This document shows, in pieces, positions 17,211-26,520 of a stretch of DNA of 64,000 nucleotides. Source of the DNA: Actinorugispora endophytica (GTDB lineage: Bacteria; Actinomycetota; Actinomycetes; Streptosporangiales; Streptosporangiaceae). The stretch lies in assembly GCF_004363075.1 (NCBI RefSeq), contig NZ_SNYN01000023.1, forward strand, positions 1 to 64,000. Direction: 5' to 3'. The notes below the pieces were generated by a model. The model worked only from the letters and a program-made list of their open reading frames with translations. It made no database searches and was not told where the DNA came from. How positions within the stretch are numbered: the stretch's first letter is position 1; each line of letters begins with the position of its first letter. A program made the translations under genes and the position numbers.

Positions 17211-18575
17211 TCAGCCCAGCCGGGAGTCGGTGCCGCGCGGCCCCGGAACGATCTCCTCGGCGTTGATGGTCGGGTCCCAGTCGAAGACCACCGCGTCCTC
17301 CTCGTCGCCGATGCGGACCTCGGCCCCCTCGGTCGCGCCCGCCTTGGCCAGGGCCTCCTCGATACCGAGCCGGTTGAGCCGGTCGGCGAGGTAGCCGACG
17401 GCCTCCTCGTTCTGGAAGTCGGTCTGGCGCACCCATCGGGCGGGCTTGTCGCCCAGCACCCGGAAGACGTTGTCGCCCGCCTTGACCACCTGGAACGGCA
17501 CCTCGCCGATCTCGCGGGGACGCAGCACCGTGCGGGTGGGCTCCTCGACGGGCCTGGCGGCACGGGCGGCGGCCACCTGCTCGGCGAGCGCGAAGGACAG
17601 CTCCCGCAGACCCTCGCGGGAGGCCGCCGACACCTCCAGGACCCGGTAGCCGCGCTCCTGGAGGATGGGGGCGACCATCTCGGCGAGCTCTCGGGCCTCG
17701 GGCACGTCCACCTTGTTCAGCGCCACGATGCGCGGCCGGTCGGACAGGTCGACGCCGGTCCGCTCGCCGTAGACGGCGAGTTCGGCCTCCAGGACCTCCA
17801 GGTCGCTGACGGGGTCGCGGCCCTGCTCGTAGGTGGCGCAGTCCAGCACGTGCAGCAGGGTCGAGCAGCGCTCGATGTGCCGCAGGAACTCCAGGCCCAG
17901 GCCCTTGCCCTCGCTGGCCCCCGGGATCAGACCCGGGACGTCGGCGATCACGTACTGGACGGTGCCCGCCTCGACGACGCCGAGGTTGGGGATGAGCGTG
18001 GTGAACGGGTAGTCGGCGATCTTGGGGCGCGCGGCCGAGAGCGCGGCGATCAGCGAGGACTTGCCCGCGCTGGGAAAGCCCACCAGGCCGACGTCGGCGA
18101 TGGTCTTGATCTCCAGCCGGATGTCCAGCTCCTCGCCGGCCTCGCCCTTGAGGGCGAAGCCGGGGGCTTTGCGCTTGGTGGAGGCGAGCGCGGCGTTGCC
18201 GAGACCGCCGTGTCCGCCCCCGGCGATGACCAGCCGGGTGCCCTGGCCGACCAGGTCGGCGATGACCTCGCCGTCCGCGCCTGTCACGACGGTGCCGTCG
18301 GGGACGGGGAGCACCAGCTCCGCGCCGTTGGCACCGGACCGGTGCCCGCCCTGGCCGGGCGTGCCGTTGCCCGCCTTGCGGTGCGGGCGGCGCTGGTACT
18401 CCAGCAGGGTCGCGGTGTTCCCGTCCACCTCCAGGACGACGTCGCCGCCCCGGCCGCCGTTGCCCCCGTCGGGACCGCCCAGCGGCTTGAACTTCTCCCT
18501 GTGGATGGAGGCACAGCCGTGCCCGCCGTCCCCGGCCTTGACGTGCAAGACCGCTTCGTCGACGAAATCGGGCAT
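17211..18575 (-). CDS. obgE: Obg GTPase
   Basis: Ribosome-associated GTPase needed for 50S maturation and linked to growth and stringent control. The 454-aa protein has all three domains: the glycine-rich Obg fold ([31 protein letters not shown]), the G domain with G1 GFPSAGKSS, switch [12 protein letters not shown]3 DVPGL and G4 NKVD, and a C-terminal OCT domain (~350-430) found in Gram-positive Obg. It follows rpmA after a strong hairpin (18607-18645) that may lower its transcription relative to the ribosomal protein genes. Confidence 0.96.
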   Translation of the reverse strand: MPDFVDEAVLHVKAGDGGHGCASIHREKFKPLGGPDGGNGGRGGDVVLEVDGNTATLLEYQRRPHRKAGNGTPGQGGHRSGANGAELVLPVPDGTVVTGADGEVIADLVGQGTRLVIAGGGHGGLGNAALASTKRKAPGFALKGEAGEELDIRLEIKTIADVGLVGFPSAGKSSLIAALSAARPKIADYPFTTLIPNLGVVEAGTVQYVIADVPGLIPGASEGKGLGLEFLRHIERCSTLLHVLDCATYEQGRDPVSDLEVLEAELAVYGERTGVDLSDRPRIVALNKVDVPEARELAEMVAPILQERGYRVLEVSAASREGLRELSFALAEQVAAARAARPVEEPTRTVLRPREIGEVPFQVVKAGDNVFRVLGDKPARWVRQTDFQNEEAVGYLADRLNRLGIEEALAKAGATEGAEVRIGDEEDAVVFDWDPTINAEEIVPGPRGTDSRLG

Positions 18576-18606
18576 GGCTTCTCCCTGGTTACTTTCCGTA
18601 TGAACG

Positions 18607-18645
18607 CGCGTGAGGCGGGCCAGTCACACTGGCCCGCCTCACGCG
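18607..18645 (-). terminator. 18-bp stem hairpin between rpmA and obgE
   Basis: CGCGTGAGGCGGGCCAGT (18607-18624), loop CAC, then the exact complement (18628-18645). It lies inside what is otherwise a continuous rplU-rpmA-obgE-proB unit, so it may act as a partial terminator or RNA-processing site that sets the ratio of ribosomal protein to GTPase mRNA. No T-run follows, as is usual in high-GC actinomycetes. Confidence 0.7.
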
Positions 18646-18671
18646 TTGGTACTGCGCCGTCCTACCGGGCC

Positions 18672-18938
18672 TTATTCAGCGGCGACCGGGGTCGGGACGA
18701 TGCTCACGGCCTTGCGGCCGCGACGGTTGCCGAACTCCACCTTGCCCGCGACGAGCGCGAACAGGGTGTCGTCGCCACCGCGGCCGACGTTGTCGCCCGG
18801 GTGGAAGTGCGTGCCGCGCTGGCGGACGATGATCTCACCGGCGTTGACGGCCTGACCGCCGAAGCGCTTGACACCGAGCCGCTGGGCATTGGAGTCGCGC
18901 CCGTTACGGCTGGACGATGCGCCCTTCTTGTGTGCCAT
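18672..18938 (-). CDS. rpmA: 50S ribosomal protein L27
   Basis: This 88-aa L27 begins [20 protein letters not shown], whose N-terminus reaches the peptidyl-transferase centre, and contains the signature [16 protein letters not shown]. There is no cleavable N-terminal extension of the type seen in Firmicutes. It starts 15 bases after rplU ends, with GAGGAG just upstream of the ATG. Confidence 0.98.
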   Translation of the reverse strand: MAHKKGASSSRNGRDSNAQRLGVKRFGGQAVNAGEIIVRQRGTHFHPGDNVGRGGDDTLFALVAGKVEFGNRRGRKAVSIVPTPVAAE

Positions 18939-18953
18939 CTCGAGCTCCTCCTG

Positions 18954-19277
18954 CTACTTCGCGGCGATACCGGTGACGCGGACCTGGGTGTACTTCTGGC
19001 GGTGTCCCAGGCGCTTCTTGTAACCGGTCTTGTTCTTGTACTTCAGAATGTTGATCTTGGGGCCCTTGGCCTCGCCGAGGACCTCCGCGGTGACCTGGTA
19101 GCCGTCCAGCTCGGTGGTCTCGCTGATCACCTTGCCGTCGTCGACGACAAGCAGCGGCTCCCACGTGAGCGTGGCCCCTACCTCGTCGGTCACCTTGTCG
19201 ATGTTCAAGACGTCATCGACGGAGACCTTCTCCTGTCGGCCGCCCGCTCGCACGATCGCGTACACCGGGAAACTCAC
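18954..19277 (-). CDS. rplU: 50S ribosomal protein L21
   Basis: This L21 of 107 aa has the typical start YAIVRAGGRQEKVSVDD and the C-terminal KYKNKTGYKKRLGHRQKYTQ, which binds 23S rRNA. The start codon is GTG with AGCAGGAA before it. A 180-base region upstream separates it from the RNase gene terminator and should hold the promoter of the rplU-rpmA-obgE-proB unit; TAATCT (19416-19421, minus strand) is one -10 candidate. Confidence 0.98.
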   Translation of the reverse strand: MSFPVYAIVRAGGRQEKVSVDDVLNIDKVTDEVGATLTWEPLLVVDDGKVISETTELDGYQVTAEVLGEAKGPKINILKYKNKTGYKKRLGHRQKYTQVRVTGIAAK

Positions 19278-19460
19278 TTCCTGCTCGCTTCAGAAAAAAT
19301 GCGCTCAAAATCGACCGCAGTCGTCAACCCGCTCGCCCCTGAAAGAGATGGCGTGGGAATCGAAAGGAGGTCTCGGGCGCGCGAACATGTGGGGCGCGCC
19401 GACGCACCGGACCTTAGATTACCACTCACCGGCCAGGGGCGAGCACGTCACGGTATCGGT

Positions 19461-19488
19461 CCGGCCGGGCGGCGGACCGCCCGGCCGG
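19461..19488 (-). terminator. Terminator hairpin of the RNase E/G gene
   Basis: CCGGCCGGGCGG (19461-19472) and CCGCCCGGCCGG (19477-19488) form a perfect 12-bp stem with loop CGGA, starting 7 bases past the RNase gene stop codon. Confidence 0.75.
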
Positions 19489-19494
19489 CGGATG

Positions 19495-22266
19495 TCAACC
19501 GGCCTCCGCCACGGCCGTCTCCGGGGCGGCCTTGCGGCGGGTCCGGCGGCGGCGCGGGCGCTCGCCCGCGGAGTCGGCCTCGGCTGCCTGGTCCGCGTCG
19601 GCCTCGACCGGCTCAGCGGGCTCTGCCGCCGCGACGGGCTCGGCCGGCCCGGCCGCGGGAGCGGCGTCCTCGGGCTCGGGCGGCGGGCCCGCGGCCCGCT
19701 TGGCGCGGCGGGGCGTCCGGCGCGCCGGCTTGGCCTCGGCCTCGGCGGGGACCGCCACGGGCTCGGGCGCGGCCACGGGGGCCACCGGGCCCTCCTCGGC
19801 CTCGACCGGCTCGCTCCTGGCGGGCTCGGGCGCGACCTTGTCCGCCTTGTCCGCGCCGCCCTTGTTCTTCTTCTTGCGCCCGCCGCCGCTCTGCGCGCCG
19901 TTGCCGTTGCCGTTCGCCCTGGCCTCGACGGGTTCGGTGTGCAGGACCAGGCCCCGGCCGTTGCAGTGCTCGCAGGAGTGCGAGAACGCCTCCAGGAGCC
20001 CCTGCCCGACGCGCTTGCGGGTCATCTGCACGAGGCCCAGCGAGGTGACCTCGGCCACCTGGTGCTTGGTGCGGTCCCGGGACAGGCACTCCAGCATGCG
20101 CCGCAGCACCAGGTCCCGGTTGCTCTCCAGCACCATGTCGATGAAGTCGACCACGATGATGCCGCCGATGTCGCGCAGCCGGAGCTGGCGGACGATCTCC
20201 TCGGCCGCCTCCAGGTTGTTCTTGGTGACGGTCTCCTCGAGGTTCCCGCCCTGCCCGGTGAACTTGCCGGTGTTGACGTCGATGACGGTCATCGCCTCGG
20301 TGCGGTCGATGACCAGGGAACCGCCGCTGGGCAGCCAGACCTTGCGGTCCAGGGCCTTGGCGATCTGCTCGTCGATCCGGTAGGCCTCGAAGACGTCGCG
20401 CTCCCCGTCCCAGTGCGACAGCCGCTCGGCCAGGTGCGGGGCGACGTGGTCGACGTAGTCGCGCACGGTGTCCCACGCGTCGCCCCCGGAGACGACGAGG
20501 CCGGAGAAGTCCTCGTTGAAGACGTCGCGGACCACCCGGACGGTCAGGTCCGGCTCACTGTTGAGCAGCGCGGGGGCCGTCGCCGACTTGGACTTGCGCT
20601 TGATGGAGTCCCACTGCTTGGCCAGGCGCGAGATGTCGCGCTCCAGCTCCTCCTCGCTGGCGCCCTCGGCCGCGGTGCGCACGATCACGCCCGCGCCGGC
20701 TGGCATGACCTTCTTCAGGATCTGCTTGAGCCGGGCTCGCTCCTTGTCGGGGAGCTTGCGGCTGATCCCGGTCATGGAGCCGTCCGGCACGTACACCAGG
20801 TAGCGGCCGGGAAGGCTGATCTGGCTGGTCAGGCGGGCGCCCTTGTGGCCGAGCGGGTCCTTGGTGACCTGGACCAGGACGGACTGGCCGGACTTGAGCG
20901 CCGACTCGATGCGGCGGGGCTGGCCCTCCAGGCCCGAGGCGTCCCAGTTGACCTCGCCCGCGTACAGCACGGCGTTGCGGCCCTTGCCGATGTCGACGAA
21001 GGCCGCCTCCATCGAGGGCAGCACGTTCTGCACCCGGCCCAGGTAGACGTTGCCGACGTAGGACTTGTGGTCGGCGCGGTCGACGTAGTGCTCCACGAGC
21101 ACGTCGTCCTCCAGCACCGCGATCTGGGTGCGCTCACCCGTGCGGCGGACCACCAGGTCCCGCTTGACGGACTCGCGGCGCGCCAGGAACTCGGACTCGG
21201 TGATGATCGGCGGGCGGCGGCGGCCCTGCTCGCGGCCCTCGCGGCGGCGCTGGCGCTTGGCCTCCAGCCGGGTGGACCCGCGGACGGACTGGACCTCGTC
21301 CTCGATCGGGCGCTCGGCGCGGGCGGCACGCGCGGGGCGGACCCGGACCACCGTGTTCGGCGGGTCGTCGGGCTCGGCGGTCTCTCCGTCGGAGTCGCCC
21401 CCGGAGCGGCGGCGGCGACGGCGGCGACGGCGGCTGCCCGTGGCGACGGCCTCGTCGTCCCCGCCGCTCTCGTCCTGCTCGGCGGTCTCGGCGTCCGCGG
21501 GCTCCTCGGCGGCGTCGCCGAAGGCATCCTCGTCCCCGCCCTCGTCCTGCTCGTCACCGGTGCGCGCCTTGCCCCGGCCGCGGCCGCCCCTGCGGCGACG
21601 GCGGCGGGAGGGCCGGTCGTCGTCGGCCTCGTCACCGGAGGCGTCCGCCTCGTCCTCGGCCACCGCCTCGGTCTCGTCCTCGTCCTCGGCGTCCGCCTCG
21701 ACCACGGCCGGGACGAACACCACCGGGGGCTGGAAGAGCACCATGGGCGGCTGGAAGGTGACTGTGGCGGCGGACTCGGGGCGCGGCTCCTCCGCGGGCT
21801 CCTCGACCACGACCGCGACCTCGGGCTCCGCGGCCGGCTCGGGCTCCGCGACCTCGGGCTCCGCGGCTTTGGAGGACCTGCGGGCGCGGGTCCGCGTCGT
21901 CCCGGTGGCGGCCTTGGCCGCGGTCCTGCGGGTGCGCTTCTTCGGCTCCGCGGGAGCCTCGGCGGCCAGCTCGGGCTCCGCGGCCTCGGCGACCGGTTCC
22001 TCCGGGGCACGGGCCGCCTCGGCGGGGACGGACTCCACGGAGGCGGCGGCCACGGTGGTGCGCTTCGGCGCGGGGGACGGTTCGGGGTCGGGTTCGGGCG
22101 GCGGTCCCGCGGGACGGCTCACGGCGCGCCCGCGGCGCACCGGCGCGGTCACGCGCACCTCGCCGGACGCGCCGACGGCCGCCGATCCGTTCGGCCGTGT
22201 GTCCGTTTCGGTTTCAGTTGTGCCCTCGGCGTCTTCTGCGCCGTTGCTGGGCTCGTTCTCGAGCAT
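19495..22266 (-). CDS. rne: Ribonuclease E/G
   Basis: Endoribonuclease of 923 aa for mRNA turnover and rRNA processing. The first ~330 residues are a disordered acidic/basic low-complexity extension (PEPEP and EAEDEDE stretches alternating with RRRRRRGG blocks), characteristic of actinobacterial RNase E where it replaces the E. coli C-terminal scaffold. The catalytic region follows: an S1-like domain (SYVGNVYLGRVQNVLPSMEA), RNase H/DNase I-like segments with GGIIVVDFIDM that bind the metal, and the zinc-link CEHCNGRG. A second disordered, K/R- and A/E-rich tail ends the protein. Both tails could recruit degradosome partners or membrane. It lies between the DUF2344 gene and rplU as in many actinomycetes. 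Confidence 0.93.
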   Translation of the reverse strand: MLENEPSNGAEDAEGTTETETDTRPNGSAAVGASGEVRVTAPVRRGRAVSRPAGPPPEPDPEPSPAPKRTTVAAASVESVPAEAARAPEEPVAEAAEPELAAEAPAEPKKRTRRTAAKAATGTTRTRARRSSKAAEPEVAEPEPAAEPEVAVVVEEPAEEPRPESAATVTFQPPMVLFQPPVVFVPAVVEADAEDEDETEAVAEDEADASGDEADDDRPSRRRRRRGGRGRGKARTGDEQDEGGDEDAFGDAAEEPADAETAEQDESGGDDEAVATGSRRRRRRRRRSGGDSDGETAEPDDPPNTVVRVRPARAARAERPIEDEVQSVRGSTRLEAKRQRRREGREQGRRRPPIITESEFLARRESVKRDLVVRRTGERTQIAVLEDDVLVEHYVDRADHKSYVGNVYLGRVQNVLPSMEAAFVDIGKGRNAVLYAGEVNWDASGLEGQPRRIESALKSGQSVLVQVTKDPLGHKGARLTSQISLPGRYLVYVPDGSMTGISRKLPDKERARLKQILKKVMPAGAGVIVRTAAEGASEEELERDISRLAKQWDSIKRKSKSATAPALLNSEPDLTVRVVRDVFNEDFSGLVVSGGDAWDTVRDYVDHVAPHLAERLSHWDGERDVFEAYRIDEQIAKALDRKVWLPSGGSLVIDRTEAMTVIDVNTGKFTGQGGNLEETVTKNNLEAAEEIVRQLRLRDIGGIIVVDFIDMVLESNRDLVLRRMLECLSRDRTKHQVAEVTSLGLVQMTRKRVGQGLLEAFSHSCEHCNGRGLVLHTEPVEARANGNGNGAQSGGGRKKKNKGGADKADKVAPEPARSEPVEAEEGPVAPVAAPEPVAVPAEAEAKPARRTPRRAKRAAGPPPEPEDAAPAAGPAEPVAAAEPAEPVEADADQAAEADSAGERPRRRRTRRKAAPETAVAEAG

Positions 22267-22382
22267 CCGGGCGGTCTCCCGTCAGAGTTCTCGGGCGCGG
22301 TCCCGGCGCGGTGCGCCCGGACCTCGTCCCACGAGAACTGTCGTCGCTGTGTCTGCGCCGGCGCCGTGCTGACGACGCCGGT

Positions 22383-23174
22383 TCAAAGTCCTTGTGGTGC
22401 GCCCACGTTCCCCGTCCGGGATCGCGTGGAAGCGTTCCCGGTGTGTGCGCTGACGGCCGTGGCGCCTGGATCCGAGGCCGCGTCCTCCGCGGCGAGCGGG
22501 TCTGCGATGGCTCCTGAAGCCTCGTCGAGCGGCCCCTGCGCCAGCCTGGTCATCAGTGGTGATGACGGCGGCGCGAGGCCGGCAACCTGACGGAGGCCGG
22601 TCACCACGTCGTCGGGTCGTACGGCAGGTGTCGTGTGCCGTACGATCAAGCGAAGTATGGCATATGTCTCTTGTCGTTCTATCGCGGCACGCCTGTCGAC
22701 GTCCAGGTAGAGGACGGGCGGGCGCGTGTCGAAGCGGCGGAGGCCCTTCTTGGTGAGCCGTTCCACCTCGACCCGCTCGGCCGTGCGGAACACGGCCGCC
22801 GCGGCCGCGGCGTCATCGGGGGTGACGCCCGGCAGTTCGATCCGCCACTCCGACGCCTCCAGGCGGTCCGCCAGCCCCCCGGCCGCCGCGGGGACCGCCT
22901 CGATGACGTCGATGCCCTGGGGCATCGCCTCGTCGAGTCGGACACGCAGTCGTTCGGGGTCGAGCGGCTCGGTCAGAGTGAGTTCGAAGTACTCCGCCTC
23001 ACTCGCCACCCCCGTGGGAGCGGCACCCGTGTAGGAGATCTTGGGGTGAGGCGAGAACCCCGCGGAGAAGGCAACGGGAACCTCGGCCCTGCGCAGCGCG
23101 CGTTCGAGCGCGCGAGCGATGTCGCGATGGCTCGCGAACCTCATCCGGTGGCGTTTGGCGTATCGCACACGCAT
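22383..23174 (-). CDS. TIGR03936/DUF2344 family protein
   Basis: This 263-aa protein starts MRVRYAKRHRMRFASHRDIA, then GFSPHPKISY and ASEAEYFELTL, the pattern of DUF2344. Homologues are either fused to or encoded beside the B12-binding radical-SAM protein seen next upstream (23629-25566), and the two probably work together in an undefined modification. In-frame codons continue upstream of the ATG as ELPPAPEG..., resembling longer relatives, but without a usable start, so the ATG at 23174 is kept with moderate certainty. The C-terminal ~50 residues are low complexity. Confidence 0.82.
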   Translation of the reverse strand: MRVRYAKRHRMRFASHRDIARALERALRRAEVPVAFSAGFSPHPKISYTGAAPTGVASEAEYFELTLTEPLDPERLRVRLDEAMPQGIDVIEAVPAAAGGLADRLEASEWRIELPGVTPDDAAAAAAVFRTAERVEVERLTKKGLRRFDTRPPVLYLDVDRRAAIERQETYAILRLIVRHTTPAVRPDDVVTGLRQVAGLAPPSSPLMTRLAQGPLDEASGAIADPLAAEDAASDPGATAVSAHTGNASTRSRTGNVGAPQGL

Positions 23175-23559
23175 CCGGTGGCCCGGGCTTCCGTTGGAGA
23201 GCGAATCGGCGCCCTCTGGTGCGGGGGGCAGCTCAGCTCCTTTCCTCCTGGACTCCCTGAACGGACCGGCACGGTCGACGCGTGCGTCCGCGGGAGCTTC
23301 CTTATTACCTTTTCAGCGTACGGTGCGTGCCGGTGGACTCGCACCACCGCCCTGCTCGTACACAACCCGTTCGGGGCGGTGTGTGTTCCGGCACAGTAGG
23401 TGCTCTTCCCATCCGGGCGGTGGTTGAAAAGCGTCCGATCCCGCGAGTGGGGCGCGATTCCGGTACAGGGGCCCGGCCCGATCGCCCTTCCGGAAAATTT
23501 TTCCAAGAAATCCGGATTTGCTGCCAACCATCCCCGGGGACGGCACGTCTAAGTACTTG
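23175..23559. other. Intergenic region between the radical-SAM gene and its DUF2344 partner
   Basis: These 385 bases contain no supported gene. A purine-rich AGGAGGAAAGGAG (minus strand, 23237-23249) lies about 75 bases before the DUF2344 ATG without a start at the right distance. ACACAACCCG and CGGTGTGTGT (around 23357-23386) can pair imperfectly. The strong terminator at 23560-23592 implies the DUF2344 gene has its own promoter here. Confidence 0.45.
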
Positions 23560-23592
23560 TACGGCCCGGCGCGAGCGGGGCGCCGGGCCGTA
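23560..23592 (-). terminator. Terminator hairpin of the radical-SAM gene
   Basis: TACGGCCCGGCG (23560-23571) pairs perfectly with CGCCGGGCCGTA (23581-23592) across a 9-base loop, 36 bases past the radical-SAM stop codon. Confidence 0.75.
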
Positions 23593-23628
23593 CCCCGACT
23601 CCCGCGTCGGCTTCCGGCGCCTCTCAGG

Positions 23629-25566
23629 TCACCGGATCACCGTCAGCGGCAGCAGTTTCGCCTCCGCCCCGGGATGGATCTGGATCTCGGTCCCCATGCT
23701 GGGGCAGACCCCGCAGTCGTAGCAGGGGCTCCACCGGCAGTCGTCGACCTCCACCGACTCCGCGCCGTGCAGCGCGTCCTGCCAGTCCTGCCAGAGCCAC
23801 TCCCGGTCCAGACCCGCGTCCAGGTGGTCCCAGGGCAGCACCTCGTCGGCCGCGCGCTCGCGCACCGTGTACCAGTCCAGGTCCACCGGCTCGCCGGCCA
23901 GCGCCTTGTCCGCGGCGACGGCCCAGCGGTCGTAGGAGAAGTGCTCGCTCCAGCCCTCGAAACGGCCGCCGTCGAGCCACACCTGCTCCACGACCCCGGC
24001 CAGGCGGCGGTCCCCGCGCGAGAGCAGCCCCTCGATGATGGAGGGCCTCCCCTCGTGGTAGCGCAGGCCCACCGACTTGCCGTAGCTCTTGTCCGACCGC
24101 AGGACCGCCTTGAGCTTGCGCAGGCGGGCGTCCACCGCCTCGTGCGGGGTCTGCCCCGCCCACTGGAACGGGGTCTGCGGCTTGGGCACGAACCCGCCGA
24201 TGGACACCGTGCAGCGGATGTCCCTGCGGCCGGTGACCTCCCGCCCCGCCCTGACGACCTCGCGGGCCAGGTCCGCGATGGCCAGGACGTCGGCGTCCTC
24301 CTCGGTGGGCAGGCCGCACATGAAGTAGAGCTTGACCTGGCGCCAGCCCGCGGCGTACGCGGCGGTGACGGTGCGGATGAGGTCGGCCTCGGTGACCATC
24401 TTGTTGATGACCCGGCGCATCCGCTCGCTGCCTCCCTCGGGCGCGAAGGTCAGGCCCGAGCGGCGGCCGTTGCGGGTGAGCTCGTTGGCCAGGTCGATGT
24501 TGAAGGCGTCCACGCGGGTCGAGGGCAGGGACAGGCCGGTGTTGGTGCCCTCGTAGCGGTCGGCGAGGTTCCGGGTGATGTCGCCGATCCGGCTGTGGTC
24601 CGCGCTGGACAGCGACAACAGGCCGACCTCCTGGAACCCCGAGGAGCGCACGCCCTGGTCGACCATCGAGGCGATGACCCGCTCGCTGCGCTCGCGCACC
24701 GGGCGGGTGATCATCCCGGCCTGGCAGAACCGGCAGCCGCGGGTGCAGCCGCGGAAGATCTCCACGCTGAACCGCTCGTGCACGGATTCGGCGAGCGGGA
24801 CGATCGGGTTCTTGGGGTACGGCCACTCGTCGAGGTCCATGACGGTGTGCTTGTGCACCCGCCAGGGCACCCCGCCCCGGTTGGGCGTGTAGCGCTCGAT
24901 CCGGCCGTCGGGCAGGTAGGTGACGTCGTAGAAGCGGGGGACGTACACGCCGCCGGTGGCGGCGAGCCGGGCCAGCAGCGCGTCGCGGCCCCCCGGCGCG
25001 CCCTCGCGCTTGAACTCGCGGATGATCTCGGTGACGGCCAGCGCGATCTCCTCCCCGTCGCCGAGCACGACGGCGTCGAGGAAGTCCGCGATGGGCTCGG
25101 GGTTGAACACCGAGTGCCCCCCGGCCAGCACGATCGGGTGGTCCTCGCCCCGGTCGGCCGCGCGCAGCGGGATCCCGGCCAGGTCCAGCGCGGTGAGCAT
25201 GTTGGTGTAGCCCATCTCGCTGGCGAAGCTGATCCCGAACACGTCGAACGCGGCCAGCGGCCGGTGCGCGTCCACCGTGAAGTGCGGCACCCCGTGCTCG
25301 CGCATGAGCTTCTCCAGGTCCGGCCACACCGCGTAGGCGCGCTCGGCGAGCACCCCCTCGCGCTCGTTGAGGACCTCGTACAGGATCTGGATGCCCTGGT
25401 TGGGCACGCCCACCTCGTAGGCGTCGGGGTACATCAGCGCCCACCGCACCTCCGCGCCGTCCCACTCCTTGACGACGGAGTTCAGTTCACCTCCCACGTA
25501 CTGGATCGGCTTGTGCACATGCGGCAGCAGCGCTTCCAACCTCGGAAAGACGGATTCGACGGGCAT
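23629..25566 (-). CDS. TIGR03960 family B12-binding domain/radical SAM protein
   Basis: This 645-aa enzyme has an N-terminal cobalamin-binding-like domain (to ~residue 230, with VLAGGHSVFNPEPIADF) and a radical-SAM barrel. The [4Fe-4S] motif CTRGCRFCQAG (C-x3-C-x2-C) lies in the first part of the barrel. The C-terminus has a second cysteine cluster, CRWSPCYDCGVCPSMG, which could hold another cluster. The family is nearly always next to a DUF2344 protein and often near rne; its substrate is unknown. The ATG at 25566 begins MPVESVFPRLEALLP, matching the family N-terminus, and is preferred over an ATG 45 bases upstream. Confidence 0.88.
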   Translation of the reverse strand: MPVESVFPRLEALLPHVHKPIQYVGGELNSVVKEWDGAEVRWALMYPDAYEVGVPNQGIQILYEVLNEREGVLAERAYAVWPDLEKLMREHGVPHFTVDAHRPLAAFDVFGISFASEMGYTNMLTALDLAGIPLRAADRGEDHPIVLAGGHSVFNPEPIADFLDAVVLGDGEEIALAVTEIIREFKREGAPGGRDALLARLAATGGVYVPRFYDVTYLPDGRIERYTPNRGGVPWRVHKHTVMDLDEWPYPKNPIVPLAESVHERFSVEIFRGCTRGCRFCQAGMITRPVRERSERVIASMVDQGVRSSGFQEVGLLSLSSADHSRIGDITRNLADRYEGTNTGLSLPSTRVDAFNIDLANELTRNGRRSGLTFAPEGGSERMRRVINKMVTEADLIRTVTAAYAAGWRQVKLYFMCGLPTEEDADVLAIADLAREVVRAGREVTGRRDIRCTVSIGGFVPKPQTPFQWAGQTPHEAVDARLRKLKAVLRSDKSYGKSVGLRYHEGRPSIIEGLLSRGDRRLAGVVEQVWLDGGRFEGWSEHFSYDRWAVAADKALAGEPVDLDWYTVRERAADEVLPWDHLDAGLDREWLWQDWQDALHGAESVEVDDCRWSPCYDCGVCPSMGTEIQIHPGAEAKLLPLTVIR

Positions 25567-25645
25567 AAGAGCAGACCTTACGTTCTCGGACGTTCCAGAA
25601 GGGCCGACCAACCGGCGTCTACCCCGGCCAGGGGGGACGCCGCCT

Positions 25646-26044
25646 TCACACCTGGTAGATCTCCAGATCCGTCCTGGCTCCGGACGAACCGATCAGGTGG
25701 GCGATGTCCCCGGGGTCGCTGGTGACGACCAGACTCGCGTCGTACTCCAGCGCGGCCGCCACCACCAGCGCGTCCACCGCGTCGCTCGTGCCGGATCTGC
25801 CGAGAAGCACCCCTGCGGCCTTGGCCAGCCGCTCCGACGGCTCGACGACGAGGCATCCCTTGAGGAACCGCGCCAGCATCGCCTGCTTGGCGCCGTCACG
25901 CCACGCCCGGGTGACGACAGGGGAGACCACGATCAGTTTCCGCTGCTGCGCGTGGACTTCGTCCTTAAGAGCCCATACCGTCTTCACCTGCTTCTCCGCC
26001 ATGACGAGCGCGCCCGTGTCGAGCACCACCCCGAAGTTCCCCAT
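25646..26044 (-). CDS. PIN-domain ribonuclease toxin of a type II toxin-antitoxin pair
   Basis: This 132-aa protein shows the PIN-domain acidic residues: D9 in VVLDTGALVMAE, the glutamate that follows, SDAVDALVVAAA and the closing TSDPGDIAHL. VapC-like PIN proteins cleave tRNA or rRNA. Its ATG overlaps the stop of the upstream RHH protein by one base (TGATG), the usual antitoxin-first arrangement with translational coupling. Location between rodA and the radical-SAM gene interrupts an otherwise conserved order, so it is probably a later insertion. Confidence 0.82.
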   Translation of the reverse strand: MGNFGVVLDTGALVMAEKQVKTVWALKDEVHAQQRKLIVVSPVVTRAWRDGAKQAMLARFLKGCLVVEPSERLAKAAGVLLGRSGTSDAVDALVVAAALEYDASLVVTSDPGDIAHLIGSSGARTDLEIYQV

Positions 26045-26307
26045 CAGGCGGACTCGGCTTCCCTCATGAGCTTGCGCGCATCCGCGCCCGCGAGGACCGC
26101 GCGAGCGCGGGCGCGTTCCGACACCGTGATCTCACCGGCCTCGGCTTCGAACTCACGAACCGCGGCCCGTCCCTCCTCGCTTCGCCGGAGGGACTCGAGG
26201 GCCTCGGTGATCAGAGCTGACAGCGACACCCCTCTGGCCCTGGCGGTCGTCTTGGAGGCCTCGAGAAGCTCCTCGGGCAGGGTTACCGATACTTTGTGTG
26301 ACGCCAT
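26044..26307 (-). CDS. Ribbon-helix-helix antitoxin partner
   Basis: This 87-aa protein begins KVSVTLPEELLEASKTTARA, a ribbon-helix-helix (CopG/MetJ-like) DNA-binding domain, then GVSLSALITEALESLRR. A charged helical tail (REFEAEAGEITVSERARAR) probably wraps the PIN toxin and blocks its active site. It should autoregulate the operon through its RHH domain. The ATG at 26307 follows TAGCCTCGCTGT, a weak binding site. TTATCGCCTTTTGATAGCC, just upstream on the minus strand, contains an AT-rich promoter-like stretch. Confidence 0.8.
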   Translation of the reverse strand: MASHKVSVTLPEELLEASKTTARARGVSLSALITEALESLRRSEEGRAAVREFEAEAGEITVSERARARAVLAGADARKLMREAESA

Positions 26308-26520
26308 ACAGCGAGGCTATCAAAAGGCGATAATCATCGCCTGGTATTGCGCCCTTCGCCCCCTTCCAGGGAACCTCCGGCGCGGGGGTGGTTCGGCGTG
26401 CCGGTGCTTCGGGTGGGTCGTTCGGCCGCACGCCACGCGGATCGCGAGGTCACGGCGGGCGGCGACGGCGGGTGAGGGTCGGGGCCGCGCCCACGACGTC
26501 CGTCGCGTGAGGGGTCCGTT

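Noticed and set aside
19114-22590. Very long plus-strand open frames opposite the RNase E/G gene
   Set aside because: They mirror the codon positions of RNase E/G, are dominated by L, G, R, V and D in patterns set by the opposite strand, and match no family, while the minus-strand protein has clear catalytic motifs.
23237-23399. Upstream extension of the DUF2344 protein or a small leader gene
   Set aside because: In-frame codons continue upstream and a strong purine tract is present, but there is no start codon at a workable distance, so the ATG at 23174 was kept.
23518-25725. 735-codon plus-strand open frame opposite the radical-SAM gene
   Set aside because: High-GC shadow frame. The minus strand has the CxxxCxxC motif and full domain structure, and the plus frame has no ribosome binding site or recognisable domain.
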